DNA of 64,000 nt, from contig CM055728.1 in assembly GCA_029465975.1 (NCBI GenBank), positions 18,594,328-18,658,327 of the forward strand, in the 5' to 3' direction. This document shows positions 48,401 to 58,000 of the stretch, piece by piece. The DNA comes from Dallia pectoralis. Its lineage: Eukaryota > Chordata > Actinopteri > Esociformes > Umbridae. Both the position numbers and the translations under genes were made by a program. The number at the start of each line of letters is the position of its first letter. Position 1 is the stretch's first letter. The notes below the pieces were generated by a model. That model made no database searches. It saw only the letters and a list, made by a program, of their open reading frames with translations, and was not told the origin of the DNA.

Positions 48401-49528
48401 TATAACCTGTATAACTTGACCTGTAAATTAATGCTAATTACGCCGATTTATGCAAGCATGCAAAAAAATGTATTGGGTATTTTTGCTTTGCCTGCTACAG
48501 AAATCTGAAATGTTTCAGATTGAACCAGGAGCCTCATTCTTTACAAGCCCCAGTGATAATTAATTTCCCGATTCAGATCAGAGATTAATCTACAAAAAAA
48601 TGAGTGCCCGAATCCAACATACGCTAAACATGTGTTGGGTTTAATGGCATCATGTCAGTTAATATTAAAAATGCACAGTTGATTTGACCAAATGTGAGGC
48701 AGTGAAACCCTATCAATAGCCTTCAATAGGTATCATGTCTTATTAGTTTGGGAACACATTTGTTCAGTTTCGTTTAGGGGTGGCCCAAATACTTTGACCT
48801 TGTATTAATTGAGGTTAATACATTGAACCTAAGAGCTGAATGTGGTGTAAATTATAGTTGTACATGAACATCCTTCAAAAAATATTTGTGAAACAAATAT
48901 CAAACACCAAAGCTTCAGGGGAAATTATACTTAAACAGGACTCTCGACAGTTCTCTATACGGATAAATAAATTGTATGTATCTCGGTTGCTTATTATGTT
49001 ATGTGAAATACTACTACTCTTAACTTCTCTCAACCCCGGTTGTGACTAACCTTATGTCGTTTTACACGCAGGTAATTATTACAATCAGGTGGGTGTGATT
49101 GCAGTTGGAAAACAAACACTACAAGCATGTAACTTATGTATGAGACTGTACAGCAGTTGTTCAGTAAGGCTAGACAGCCCAGTGCTAAAATTAACGTGAC
49201 ACTCGAGTGTGGCTTGGGCCCAATAGACAAGGACAATGTTTACAAGCTGGTTTAGCCAGCCAGCTAACCAGAAGAGACATGAGTATTGTTTTATCGTAGA
49301 GTAATAGGTTACGGACACCAACGTGGACACAGTAGTTGGTTCACTAGCTTCTGGACACGATACCCAGTGCAAACAGACCAGATACCGCGCTAGATTAATA
49401 CTAAACATGTACAGTTACCTGGTTGCTATTTTGTAAATCAGAGTACCCCCCGCAATGAAAGCCGTTGCTCCGACTCCTCCGTACATTAACTGAGGATATT
49501 CCAACAGCAGATGACTGAACGCTTGCAT
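24364..49528 (-). CDS. tmem201: Transmembrane protein 201 (SAMP1/NET5/Ima1 homologue)
   Basis: Inner nuclear membrane protein linking the nuclear envelope to spindle and actin/LINC components (family knowledge). Intact exon path: 49419-49528, 47871-47991, 46971-47165, 46700-46879, 45936-46294, 45522-45725, 39255-39484, 38398-38460 or 26458-26520, 25282-25569, 25011-25136, 24364-24455; 655 codons plus stop, against 666 in human. Visible features: an N-terminal hydrophobic segment; the Ima1 zinc region with CxxC pairs (NCWFC, NCWDCPNC, LLCKKCN, KLCRPCQ); hydrophobic segments in exons 5 and 6; a Ser/Pro-rich loop with RRPLISPARLN; and a final membrane span ending LYLYRS. Exons 7-10 are present twice in direct orientation, and each copy has frame-breaking indels that the other lacks. 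Exons 4-8 are present a third time inverted. The order follows cfp and precedes pik3cd; human TMEM201 also neighbours PIK3CD. Confidence 0.93.
25011..25136 (-). CDS. tmem201: tmem201 exon 10, intact copy
   Basis: (D)VSSLLKEGSVISEELEKKRG, SSSSSSACIVDTTTDC, TAGWKG; human has STCVVDTTT. Acceptor ATTACAG, donor GTAAGC. Phase 1 into the last exon. Confidence 0.92.
25282..25569 (-). CDS. tmem201: tmem201 exon 9, intact copy (Ser/Pro-rich loop)
   Basis: 288 bp: (D)YFSFKSGSRPSSPCPSPT, SVADSVTSISSSRQRRPLIS, PARLNISGQKLGLF, ending PDMSPYQSYN. Human has RRPLISPARLNLKGQKLLLF. Acceptor GAGCAG, donor GTATGAAC. Confidence 0.92.
25870..26275 (+). mobile_element. Tc1-like transposon fragment in tmem201 intron 8
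   Basis: TGACTATTGTAGCTGGAAAC and GCACAGCTGAAAACTGTTGT mark the same Tc1 family as 10425-11520; only the 5' part remains. Copies at 37826-38215 (direct) and in the inverted arm near 36460-36835. Confidence 0.7.
26458..26520 (-). CDS. tmem201: tmem201 exon 8, upstream-block copy
   Basis: Identical in sequence to 38398-38460, with the same acceptor TTTTTAG and donor GTAACTTTG; encodes SGYLFSGSRPPSQ. Confidence 0.88.
27317..27545 (-). pseudogene. tmem201: tmem201 exon 7, frameshifted copy
   Basis: 229 instead of 230 bp: GACGGGAAGC against GACGGGGAAGC in 39255-39484. The frame breaks after SPRERRAS. Splice sites are retained. Confidence 0.9.
27900..28075 (+). pseudogene. Inverted broken copy of tmem201 exon 4
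   Basis: Retains TAG acceptor and GTAC donor but is 176 bp against 180; CACGTGAGCAG lacks a G, and the end region (AAGACTTGACAAAG) lacks two bases. Confidence 0.9.
28477..28831 (+). pseudogene. Inverted broken copy of tmem201 exon 5
   Basis: 355 against 359 bp with several indels; frame lost. Splice dinucleotides kept (CTACAG, GTATTTC). Confidence 0.9.
29044..29242 (+). pseudogene. Inverted broken copy of tmem201 exon 6
   Basis: 199 against 204 bp; CTGGTTGGTTTGCC and other indels break the frame. Acceptor CAG and donor GTCAGA kept. Confidence 0.9.
35212..35427 (+). pseudogene. Inverted broken copy of tmem201 exon 7
   Basis: 216 against 230 bp, with losses around TCCGCACCTGAGG and the proline run. 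Splice dinucleotides kept. Confidence 0.9.
36209..36266 (+). pseudogene. Inverted broken copy of tmem201 exon 8
   Basis: 58 against 63 bp; CTACCTTTCGTATGAAGTC replaces the intact CTACCTTTTCAGTGGAAGTC segment. Confidence 0.88.
36966..37090 (-). pseudogene. tmem201: tmem201 exon 10, frameshifted copy
   Basis: 125 instead of 126 bp: CTTCCCGTTTC against CTTCCCCGTTTC in 25011-25136, a one-base homopolymer loss that destroys the SSSSSSACIVDTTT frame. Confidence 0.88.
37236..37521 (-). pseudogene. tmem201: tmem201 exon 9, frameshifted copy
   Basis: Same splice sites as 25282-25569 but 286 instead of 288 bp. GACAGGGGGTCGG replaces GACAGAGGGGGTCGG, a 2-bp loss that shifts the frame early in the exon. 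Could be a sequencing or consensus error at a G run. Confidence 0.88.
37826..38215 (+). mobile_element. Tc1-like fragment, duplicate copy
   Basis: Duplicate of 25870-26275 within the direct repeat, lacking a few bases (for example GCATCACTGTGTTCCTGC). Confidence 0.7.
38398..38460 (-). CDS. tmem201: tmem201 exon 8, downstream-block copy
   Basis: Sixty-three bp: (D)SGYLFSGSRPPSQCKDSLPS, equal to human DSGYLFSGSRPPSQ. Acceptor TTTTTAG, donor GTAACTTTG. Identical in the other direct copy at 26458-26520, so which is used cannot be told. Confidence 0.9.
39255..39484 (-). CDS. tmem201: tmem201 exon 7, intact copy
   Basis: RYLSGNSEDLQYGD, then PPPNLSQLINRHKSPRERRA, SPSSLPGRLNRALYLGTIPS, LART. Acceptor TTGCAG, donor GTAAGATG; 230 bp keeps frame. 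Human has SPSSLPGRLSRALSLGTIPS. Second copy at 27317-27545 has lost one base. Confidence 0.93.
41870..42470 (-). mobile_element. Degraded Tc1-like element
   Basis: Minus-strand Tc1 sequence: GAAACAGATGCCTCACAAGT on plus with AACATTAACAATGCC and a long terminal segment. Same family as 10425-11520. Inverted duplicate at about 32270-32885. Confidence 0.6.
43225..44336. mobile_element. Degraded Tc1/mariner-like element with inverted ends
   Basis: Ends AAAAGTATTTGCCC (left) and GGGCAAATACTTTT (right) are inverted; inside is GGGCAGTAACATGGCAGGAA and CACAAGCAATCCCTCCGG, recalling Tc1-type transposase DNA. No open frame. Inverted duplicate at about 30430-31530, where the ends are further decayed. 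Confidence 0.65.
45522..45725 (-). CDS. tmem201: tmem201 exon 6 (two membrane segments)
   Basis: LRRIDAVASVLWFLVLGLYL, VEKYLKADVSSWLDTVKL, CTISLCCLVGFAAAVTTRK, ending in the basic RRARGRR. The donor is GTCAGA after CGAAG. Strong match to human LRRIDAF to SLCCLVGF. Confidence 0.95.
45936..46294 (-). CDS. tmem201: tmem201 exon 5 (two membrane segments)
   Basis: Begins SSYSFSTPVGVIFLRVLAFL and continues with TCAFLVSTATYGF (span), a Pro/Ser/Asn loop with NES and NGS glycosylation sequons, then ELLPEESVENAKLVWQYG and the span IAVVSIGLLTCITGVFLGG. Donor GTATTTC after ATCAG. The reading frame is intact here but broken in the inverted copy. Confidence 0.95.
46700..46879 (-). CDS. tmem201: tmem201 exon 4
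   Basis: Sixty codons, ENYDDEIEVYKHHVEQ, YKLCRPCQTAVEYYIKHQNR, LRRSKDSDKAFVK. Acceptor CCCTAG, donor GTACAT. The inverted arm's outer breakpoint lies 9 bp past the acceptor side of this exon (46888). Confidence 0.94.
46971..47165 (-). CDS. tmem201: tmem201 exon 3
   Basis: Sixty-five codons, NGDYNKPIPAQFSEHLNH to KQLASFIPRED, containing QMLLCKKCNNNQTIKIKQL. Acceptor TTCTAG, donor GTATGT; phase 0 on both sides. Confidence 0.94.
47871..47991 (-). CDS. tmem201: tmem201 exon 2 (Ima1 zinc region)
   Basis: After TTTACAG: RKPSHVNVNCWFCNLD, VPYGNRNCWDCPNCEQYNGF; donor GTATTGC after GAG. The CxxC pairs are nearly identical to human TMEM201. Confidence 0.95.
49419..49528 (-). CDS. tmem201: tmem201 exon 1 (start codon, first membrane segment)
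   Basis: The ATG at 49526-49528 starts MQAFSHLLLEYPQLMYGG, aligned in length with the human start, followed by the hydrophobic ATAFIAGGTLIYKIAT. Donor GTAACTG after ACCAG, phase 2. An in-frame upstream ATG at 49603 would add 25 residues (MCRLENKD) without human counterpart, so the inner start is preferred. Confidence 0.88.
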
Positions 49529-49611
49529 TTTGTTCTCAGTATTTGGTGGCACTTTAGCTAGAACATGCTGTACATTTGAATCTTTATTTTCCAAACGACA
49601 CAAACGTGTCT

Positions 49612-49673
49612 TCTTCTTCGTGTTTTACGGCGGTTGGCATACATCTTATTGGTGCACTACCGCCACCTTCTGC
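49612..49673. repeat. Dispersed-repeat-like segment at tmem201 5' end
   Basis: CTTCTTCTTCGTGTTTTACGG followed by GCGGTTGGCAT and ACTACCGCCACC resembles the head of a retroelement family common in fish genomes (from memory). It begins about 80 bp upstream of the tmem201 start, in the likely promoter/5'UTR. Confidence 0.35.
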
Positions 49674-51918
49674 TCCGGAGTGTCGATCAGACAATAGACT
49701 CTAGACTAGAGCAAGCTTCACCACCCATTACAAACAAAATAAAGCTGAAAACATACACCCTAACAAAACAAACAACCCCCCCCCATCACTGCTTATACTC
49801 ATATCTTAAAACGTCTGTTACCCTGCATTTGTCATGTTACATTTTTCTATATGTCACGATTGTGGTGAGTTGTGTTCCACACAGGGTGTTTAGTGGGGTG
49901 CACCTCTAGTTTTTGGTGTCTGTATTGTTGTTAGCACAGCTGGGGCTTGTTAGTGAATCACTGGGGCTATTTAGCTTTGTCGTTTGGCGTTGCACTTTGC
50001 TTGTCATAGTTTAACATTACGTGTTTCATTTTGGGTGAGTGTGTGGTTGTTGTGCTATCTGTTTTGGACTTTAGTAAGTTGCTGCTTAGCGCACATTTTT
50101 TTTTTTTATTACTGTAATATGCTTTTTCATTAATTGTTACATGTTTGTTTTGTATCTGTTAAATAAATATCACCAACGTAATTGGGTTTGCTTTCTATTC
50201 GCTCTGGGCTTGGCTCATTCCTGCACTTCACCGGTAAGGATCTCTTGTAGTTTGTGCACTTTCTCAAGTTGTCCTTCATCTGCACATCTCACCAATTAGT
50301 GGCCATCAGTAAGTATCTTCGCATACACTATCTCCCCTATCTTACCTGCCAGTGTTTTTGTTAGCGTAAATACATTGACCTTCTTAATGTTTTCTTGGTG
50401 TCATGTAATCCATGAGGTGTAGTGCACGGGTAACCAACATACAATACACTCACCGACATGAAACGTAACATTTAATTATTAACAATGACCCCTGAACCTA
50501 ACCAGGGACCTAAAATAGCCCACTGATTAACTAACCTATGCCTGGTTAGCTTAGCTAAACCCAAAACAGCTGTGCTCCTAATCAACATGATACACAGAAG
50601 TGCTCTCCCCTCACACCTTGTGTACTACACAGCTCACTCATTCGTGACACTTGGTCGTTTTTATGAAGCCTCACTATGACAATACATTTCTCCGGTACTT
50701 CCCTCTAAGGTTGCTCGTGACCTCATCATTTCTTATCCTTTAATGCCTCACTTTTTGTTGCTTTGTCCCCTAACCTCCCCCTCATCTTCACCTCTCCCTT
50801 CAGAACAACCCATTTCGGCCCACCTGTCTACCTCTGATCCATTCATGGAGCAGTCGTGGTCAGCTGCGACCAAGAAAGCATCTGTAACTCGGTTGCAGAC
50901 GCTGCTGCCATCTCAAAAAACCCTCCAACCCACTTTTTTTATTACAAAGTATTTTGTTTTTGAACAGTAAAGTACAAATGTTTTTTTTGTCTTTGTCTAG
51001 CCCGCAGTCCACCTGCGTACCGGAAGTCCCATGTTCCCTACCCAGACAGCTGATTGACCTGAGACCGCCAGAATATTGCTGGAAGAGGGCCACAAGTGTG
51101 TTTTCACCTTCTTCTGTGAATTTAAATTGCAGTTGGCAGCCTCTTTTAAAGTGCATTACCCCCACCAAATGGACTGAAGTCTAAACAAGAGATTGGGAGT
51201 TAGTCATACGGGCTGAGGCAGGACTTCCACTGTCCTCAGTCTTACTGACTCTAAACGCTGCCACAGCTGTTGTGAGCATTCCCTTTGTACATTTTTTATT
51301 TGATGGGTTTACAAAGCACAACCTTAGGGGGCCCTACTTTTGAAAGCAATATTTGAGCAGCTAAACCATTATTGGCTAATGCGACTATCAACATACCAGG
51401 AACACAAATGCAATGCTAACTGTGACATTAACCTCACCAAGGTGCCTTTATATTCAGAACAACAAACCTTAACTAGGTGAGTGGTAGTAAACATAACTTT
51501 CTTTAATGGTGGTTGTATGTTATAATGTTACATACCCAACTTTTTGACAACTGTGAAATGTAAAATTCCTACTGCGAAGTAAATGTTAATGAATTGATTG
51601 ACTGAACAATCATTTTATTTATCCAAGAACTTAAATTTTTATCATTAAGAAAAGCGTTACATTATTTTGTGTCATTGATAGTTCATAAAGGCAGGGAAAT
51701 CACAATACATTATATCAACTTGATGTAGCATTTCGATGTTGACAATACATAGGATATTTCCCCGCAGAGATGTGGCTGGTTGATTGCAGAAAATTTGATT
51801 GGCTTAAGAAGTCCACTAGTACCAGTCAAAATATTCTGATCAAAGCCTGGAATTTAGAGAAATCATTAGAGCTCAACTAAAGCTTATTTATATCGTAATC
51901 ATGAAACCATTTTTTATA
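49674..51918. other. Between cfp and tmem201: cfp 3'UTR and spacer
   Basis: No gene recognised. A minus-strand AATAAA at 51614-51619 lies about 300 nt past the cfp stop and is a candidate poly(A) signal. A possible solo LTR occupies 49852-50649. Confidence 0.6.
49852..50649 (+). mobile_element. Candidate solo LTR-like element
   Basis: Bounded by TGTCACGA (49852-49859) and its exact inverse TCGTGACA (50642-50649), with an AATAAA near 50163, as in an LTR of about 800 bp. No target-site duplication is visible and no internal retroviral sequence is present, so this may be chance. Confidence 0.3.
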
Positions 51919-52066
51919 TTAAGATAATACATACGTGTCACAAGGAGGAACATTGATACAGGTCATCTTCTGTTTCCTTTCAGTTGCAGGATTGGTTTCA
52001 AGACAAAGTGGGATAGGTGTCCCATGGAAGAATGCTTTAGTCTTAGTAGGATACCCTATTGTCTTA
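51919..52066 (-). CDS. cfp: cfp exon 9 (TSR6 end, stop)
   Basis: Acceptor TTGCTAG, then T completing proline, KTIGYPTKTKAFFHGTPIPL, CLETNPATERKQK, MTCINVPPCDTYVLS, TAA at 51919-51921. It matches human VTFWGRPLPRC and RPCLHVPAC. It lies beyond the Tc1-like insertion and was found by phase and the HGTPIPLC/NVPPC motifs. Confidence 0.92.
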
Positions 52067-55000
52067 CTAGCAAGGATACAAAAAACAAGTACAGATTACA
52101 TTCACCCCATTTGCAATTGACTTACCAAAACACGGATCTTGCTAGCTTAAATTAAGGATTGCTACCAGAGAATTAGAGAGCAATAGCATCCCTTAGATAG
52201 CCATCCTTGAATAATTAATTAAGATGCATAGGACTAGATAAGCACATTTTGGGTTCATTTTTAAAAGACAACTGTACTGATGCTGTACTTTACAAGATAT
52301 TCAATGCCTTGGAAATTCTCTTATCATCCACCCCTGAATAATAATAATTTGTTACATTTATATAGCGCTTTTTCTGGGACCTCAAAGCGCATTACATGGA
52401 ATCTCCTCAACCACCACCAATGTGCAGCATCCACCTGGATGTTACGACAGCAGCTATATTGCGCCAGAACGCGCACCACAAACCAGCTTGAAGCCAATTA
52501 GTATATTCAGGTGCTGGTCATATAATTAGAATATCATCAAAAAGTTGATTTATTTCAGTAATTCCATTCAAAAAGTGAAACTTGGATATTATATTCAGAC
52601 TGCTATATTTCAAATGTTTATTTCATTTAATTGTGATGATTAAAACTGACAACTAATGAAAATATAAAATATTACTTAAGACAAATACAAAAAATAAGTT
52701 TTAGAAATGTTGGCCAACTGAAAAGTATGAACATGTACAGCACTCAATACTTAGTTGGGGCACCTTTCGCCTGAATTACTGCAGCAATGCGGCGTGGCAT
52801 GGACTCAATCAGTCTGTGGCACTGCACAGGTGTTATGAGAGAACAAGTTGCTCTGATAGTGGCCTTCAGCTCTTCGGCATTGTTGGGTCTGGCGTATCGC
52901 ATCTTCCTCTTCACAATACCCCATAGATTTTCTATAGGGTTAAGGAGTTTGCTGGCCAATTAAGAACAGGTACTGTTGGAAAATGAAAACTGCATCTGCA
53001 TAAAGTTGGTCAGCAGCAGGAAGTATGAAGTGCTCTAAAACTTGGACCTCAGAAAATACAGTGGACTAACACCAGCAGAAGACATGGCACCCCAAACCAT
53101 CACTGACTGTGGAAACTTTACACTGGACTTCAAGCAACGTGGATTCTGTGCCTCTCCTCTCTTCCTCCAGACTCTAGCACCTTGATTTGCAATGGAAATG
53201 CAACGTTTACTTTCATCAGAGAACATAACTTTGGACCACTCAGCAGCAGTCCAGTCCTTTTTGTCTTTAGCCCAGGCGAGACGCTTCTGACACTGTGTCT
53301 TGTTCAAGAGTGGCTTGACACAAGGAATGCGACAGCTGAAACCCATGTCTTGCATACATGTCTGTGCGTGGTGGTTCTTGAAGCACTGACTCCAGCTGCA
53401 GTCCAGTCTTTGTGAATCTCCCCCCATTTTTGAATGGGTTTTGTTTCACAATCATCTGCAGGGTGCGGTAATTCCTATTGCTTGAACACTTTTTTCTACC
53501 ACATTTTTTTCCTTCCCTTCGCCTCTCTATTAACCTGATCTTGACAGGCGTCCCATCTGCGGGATCGTTGCAGTACCCTATACAACTACTAGGGATACTT
53601 GCAGTACCCTATACAACCGTTACAACCTCTACACAAAGAATGCGAATTCAAAAACGGCCGTTTAATAATATACTACATGCTTATATTGTGCATAAAGGTT
53701 AGGTTAGGTTATAACAACGTTTAACGTTTTAAATTAGCTAAAACACAGACCGTTTTATTAGCAATTGAAGGGACTGCTAATGGCGACGATGACGTCATCA
53801 TTGTTGTAAAAAAAAATTAACCATAGCGATAATATACGATAATATTGTACTTACATCAGCCAAAGTTGATCGTTTTTCGTTTCCTATAGTCCCAGGGATA
53901 TTATTAGCATCGTTTATGACCCATAGTAATCCATAATAATCCATATTCAGGCGAGACTAGACGTTTACAAGTTTTAACATGATCTGTTTCACTCAAAAAA
54001 GGCAGCTTCAATGAAAAACGTACTTCCTTATCGAAGGTAAAGACTTAATTTCCCATAAGGCTTTGCTCCCATTTGTCTACATAGTAATCTGAATGTGTAG
54101 GAGCTGATTGCGTCACTCACTAGACAGAATGGAATAAAAAGACCACCTCAGTAAAATAACTGTATCTCGGTCGTTAAACGAGCCAGAGACTTGAAACAAA
54201 GCCTGGCATAATGCTGAGACCTAGGGGACAGACAGTCATTCAGAGTCTGAGATATACATTTTCAAAATCACTGAGTTTTAGCTCATGCCAGATATTGTGT
54301 GTTACATTATCCTTAATTAGTTTAACATTTCTTGGTTCGGAAATTGAAGTCAGGGGCCCTGTCAAGAAGTGGTTAATGTGCTTGGACACAGAGCTCTGTG
54401 AACAGCCAGCCTCTTTAGCAATGACCTTTTGTGTCTTGCCCTCCTTGTGCAAGGTGTCAATGGTTGTCTTTTGGACAGCTGTCAAGTCAGCAGTCTTCCC
54501 CATGATTGTGTAGCCTACAGAACTAGACTGAGAGACCATTTAAAGGCCTTTGCAGGTGTTTTGAGTTAATTAGCTGAATAGAGTGTGGCACCAGGTGTCT
54601 TCAATATTGAACCTTTTCACAATATTCTAATTTTCTGAGATACTGATTTGGGGGTTTTCATTAGTTGTCAGTTATAATCATCAAAATTAATGAACACTTC
54701 AAATATATCAGTCTGTGTGGAATGAATGTATACATTATACAAGTTTCACTTTTTGAATGGAATTACTGAAATAAATCAACTTTTTGATGATATTCTAATT
54801 ATATGACCAGCACCTGTATATATAAATGTTGCTCAGCCCACATCTTTTGGAGGGGAAATGTACTAACCAACTGTGGGACCTGCCATAAATTTATGTATTT
54901 AACCTGAAATCAAGTGAAACACCTTCATTGCACAGATGCACATATGATACTGCTAAAGACAATTGGTTTCACCACAGTTTTAGGATTTCTTACCTTCAAC

Positions 55001-58000
55001 ATGTTTGTAAAAACAACTATCACACAATGTTTAAAACAAGTTTGAATGATGTGATGGAATGGCAATGGGATGGAATTAACCTTTCCCCAGCCGCTGTGTA
55101 TCAACTCGTTGATGTGTGTTCTGCCAACTTCAGGCTAGGTGTTTGTCACAACGTTGTTGTAAAAAGGTAAAGTACATTTTATTGATAGATTGTGATTTAT
55201 AGGTTTCATTAGAAAGTATGCAGCTTTCTTACGGGTATGCTGACAGATCAGGTATGCAGTTGATTTCTCTGGATCTTGTGGATTCTTTTCCACAGGGGGG
55301 CTCACAGTGACTCCACTCACTCCATTCACTCCAATTGCCATTCACTAAACAAAAGTATAATTTACAAACACAACACCAATTAAAGACAAATACATTTAAT
55401 AAACACACTGACATTAACCATCTCAATCAATCAAAACAAAAACATCTCACATCTCAAAAACATCTCACTCTCACTATAAACAAGTTAACACCATTCTTTT
55501 AAATTGACACCAAGGCATCCAAACGAAACTCCAATTGGATACTATTCCACAGATGAGGTGTTTTATAGGCAGAAGTACCCAACTTAATAGTTAAAAAAGG
55601 TAACTTTAACACTAACCAACTCTGAGATCTATTATTGAAGCCAGACAATCTAGATGTCAACAGATTGATGAAGGGATCTATGCACATTTAAGGAGGTCCT
55701 GACAACTTTCTGGTATAAGATACAGTGATGTGTCTGATGTAATAAAATACAGGGCACTATGATTAACTGAGTCAGGCTGCTTCAAACTAGAAGCAGATGC
55801 ACTTTGGTACTGTATAACCATAGTCAAGTACAGGCATGAAAGTTGACTGAACATTTTGTTTTCTGTTCACCAAAAAATTGTAAGATTTATTTCAGTAGAA
55901 TAAACCCCATTTGCACTTTTCAAGCTTTTTAACAAGCTCTATGATTTTTAACAAGCTCATTTGTATTTGTATGCTCGCTGGAAAATACCAGTGAGAGGTA
56001 TTTTCCATAGGGCAGCGTTCTGTTAGGTTAGCCAAAATGAAGGAGCAAACTAAGACTAACTGGGGATTTGCCTAAGAGGGACTTTAATGAGCTGGCACCC
56101 GTGGGTTTGACATTGTGTGAAGCAGATGGCATTGTGGTAAACACTAACGGTCACATTTAAAAAAAAAAAACGAATTTCAGTCAGTTTTTATAAGAATTTA
56201 AGTTTGGTACATAACCTGAAATGGTCCAACGATAAACTGCCAAATTGTTTTTTCTCTCTTCAAAGTCGATGTTAAGAATTCGTCTGTCATATTATATTAT
56301 AGTATATTAGTCATTCAGGACATTGTGTGAAGCAGATGGCATTGTGGTATACACTAACGGTCGCATTTTAAAAAAAAACGAATTTCAGTCAGTTTTTATA
56401 AGAATTTAAGTTTGGTACATAACCTGAAATGGTCCAACGATAAACTGCCAAATTGTTTTTTCTCTCTTCAAAGTCGATGTTAAGAATTCGTCTGTCATAT
56501 TATATTATAGTATATAAGTCATTCAGGACCTTGGGTGCTGCCAACATATGTATGCCTGACTGCATTGCAGTGTAATGAGATGGAACTGAAATTTTATTTA
56601 TATATTTTAACCAGACTATCATACAGGCAGGATAAAGATTGCCCCGTAAAATTCCGGTCAAGCTTTGAAGACAGGAATGACTGCTGTATCTTTCCAATCC
56701 GAAGGGATTTGTAGTGACTGTTTAAAGAGGTTGATGGGATGGCAGTGACTGAGGCAGTTAGCTTTAAAAGAAGGGGCATTAATTAAAGGTAAATGAAAGA
56801 CCAAAAATAAAAAAAATTACTCACTTCTGCAGCGTTCTATGTCAAAACAGGGCCTGAAATCGGTAATCCCTTTAGTCCCATCACACACTTTCCCTTCAAA
56901 AGCTGTGTGTTCACACCATCTTTGGCGTTTCTGAAGTCCACCAATTTTTCTACAATGTATGTTTCCTCTACTGGATGTGCATTTTTCCCATGAAGTCCAC
57001 TGAGACCATATACCATCCACTGTGGGAAATAAATAAAGTTTATCTCCTTTTCTTTCAACACTTTTGAAACAGGAACTTCATTCAACAATATACAATTCTT
57101 AACCATTACACAGTGTACATTTTCTTTAAGCTCATTGCAGATGTTAACATTCCTATGCAAAGTGGTAGAATTGAATGGTAGGTAAGTATTTATAATAAAT
57201 AATGTGGCCAATAACTAACATTTCTGCGTTGTCATTTATGAATCTGTCCATAATATATTTGTGGTAATAGCATGGACAATATTTTGCTGAATGCTAACAA
57301 AAATTTATTTCAAAATTATAGAATTTCTTATGGTCAAAAGAAGGCGTACTGGCAGCCTTTATCTTTTCTATTGGCATCAATTAGACTTATGTTCATACCA
57401 CCTGAAACAAGCAATGACAGACAGAAGCAAGCAAAATACTTCTGCTGTTCCCTAGTTGCTAAAACAAGTAGGTTTGGATGCGCTTTTACAATTGAGCTGA
57501 ATTTCACAAGTGGAGAACATTAGTTGAAGTAAGTTGTAAACATATTCTCATTTTCAACAACAACCTGACCGAAGGTATTCAAAAAAATAAACACAGGGCC
57601 TCATAATGTAAAAACCTAACTTCTAGTACAAAAAAATACCACTTATGAAGGGAACCAACATTAAACATAGATACAGATAGAGTTTGTCCTTAAAGTTGGA
57701 TCAAATTTACTTATCATCAAAGGAATTTGATCATGGTATCACCTTTGCTCAGGCCTTATCAAAATTGCTCACAGGAACTCCCAATAACTGATCAAATCAG
57801 CACAGGAATGGCCAATGCTCTGGCTGTCAATATTTTACCTGGGCAATGCGTTTTAGTATTGCAGATTGTCGTGTCTCTATTGGGTCCAGAGCAGGACAGA
57901 CCTCCATGTGCCGGGGCTGGGTTGTTACACTGTCTAAGCGTCTCTTCAACTCCCACCCCACAGGTAACGGAGCAGGAGCTGAGAGGCCCCCACTTTCCCC

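Larger units (their letters stand above)
46295..49418 (-). other. tmem201 introns 1-4
   Basis: Apart from exons 4, 3 and 2, nothing recognised; intron 1 (47992-49418) and intron 2 (47166-47870) show no repeat or exon. Confidence 0.7.

Noticed and set aside
50860..51168. Minus-strand 102-codon ORF as a cfp or other exon
   Set aside because: No properdin motif, wrong phase and no homology recognised.
51935..52120. Plus-strand 61-codon ORF
   Set aside because: It is antisense to the last cfp exon.
54960..55130. Last cfp exon beginning PEVGRTHINE at CACCTAG
   Set aside because: The phase does not fit exon 8, which ends CC and needs one base; the correct exon with HGTPIPLC and NVPPC motifs is 51919-52066.
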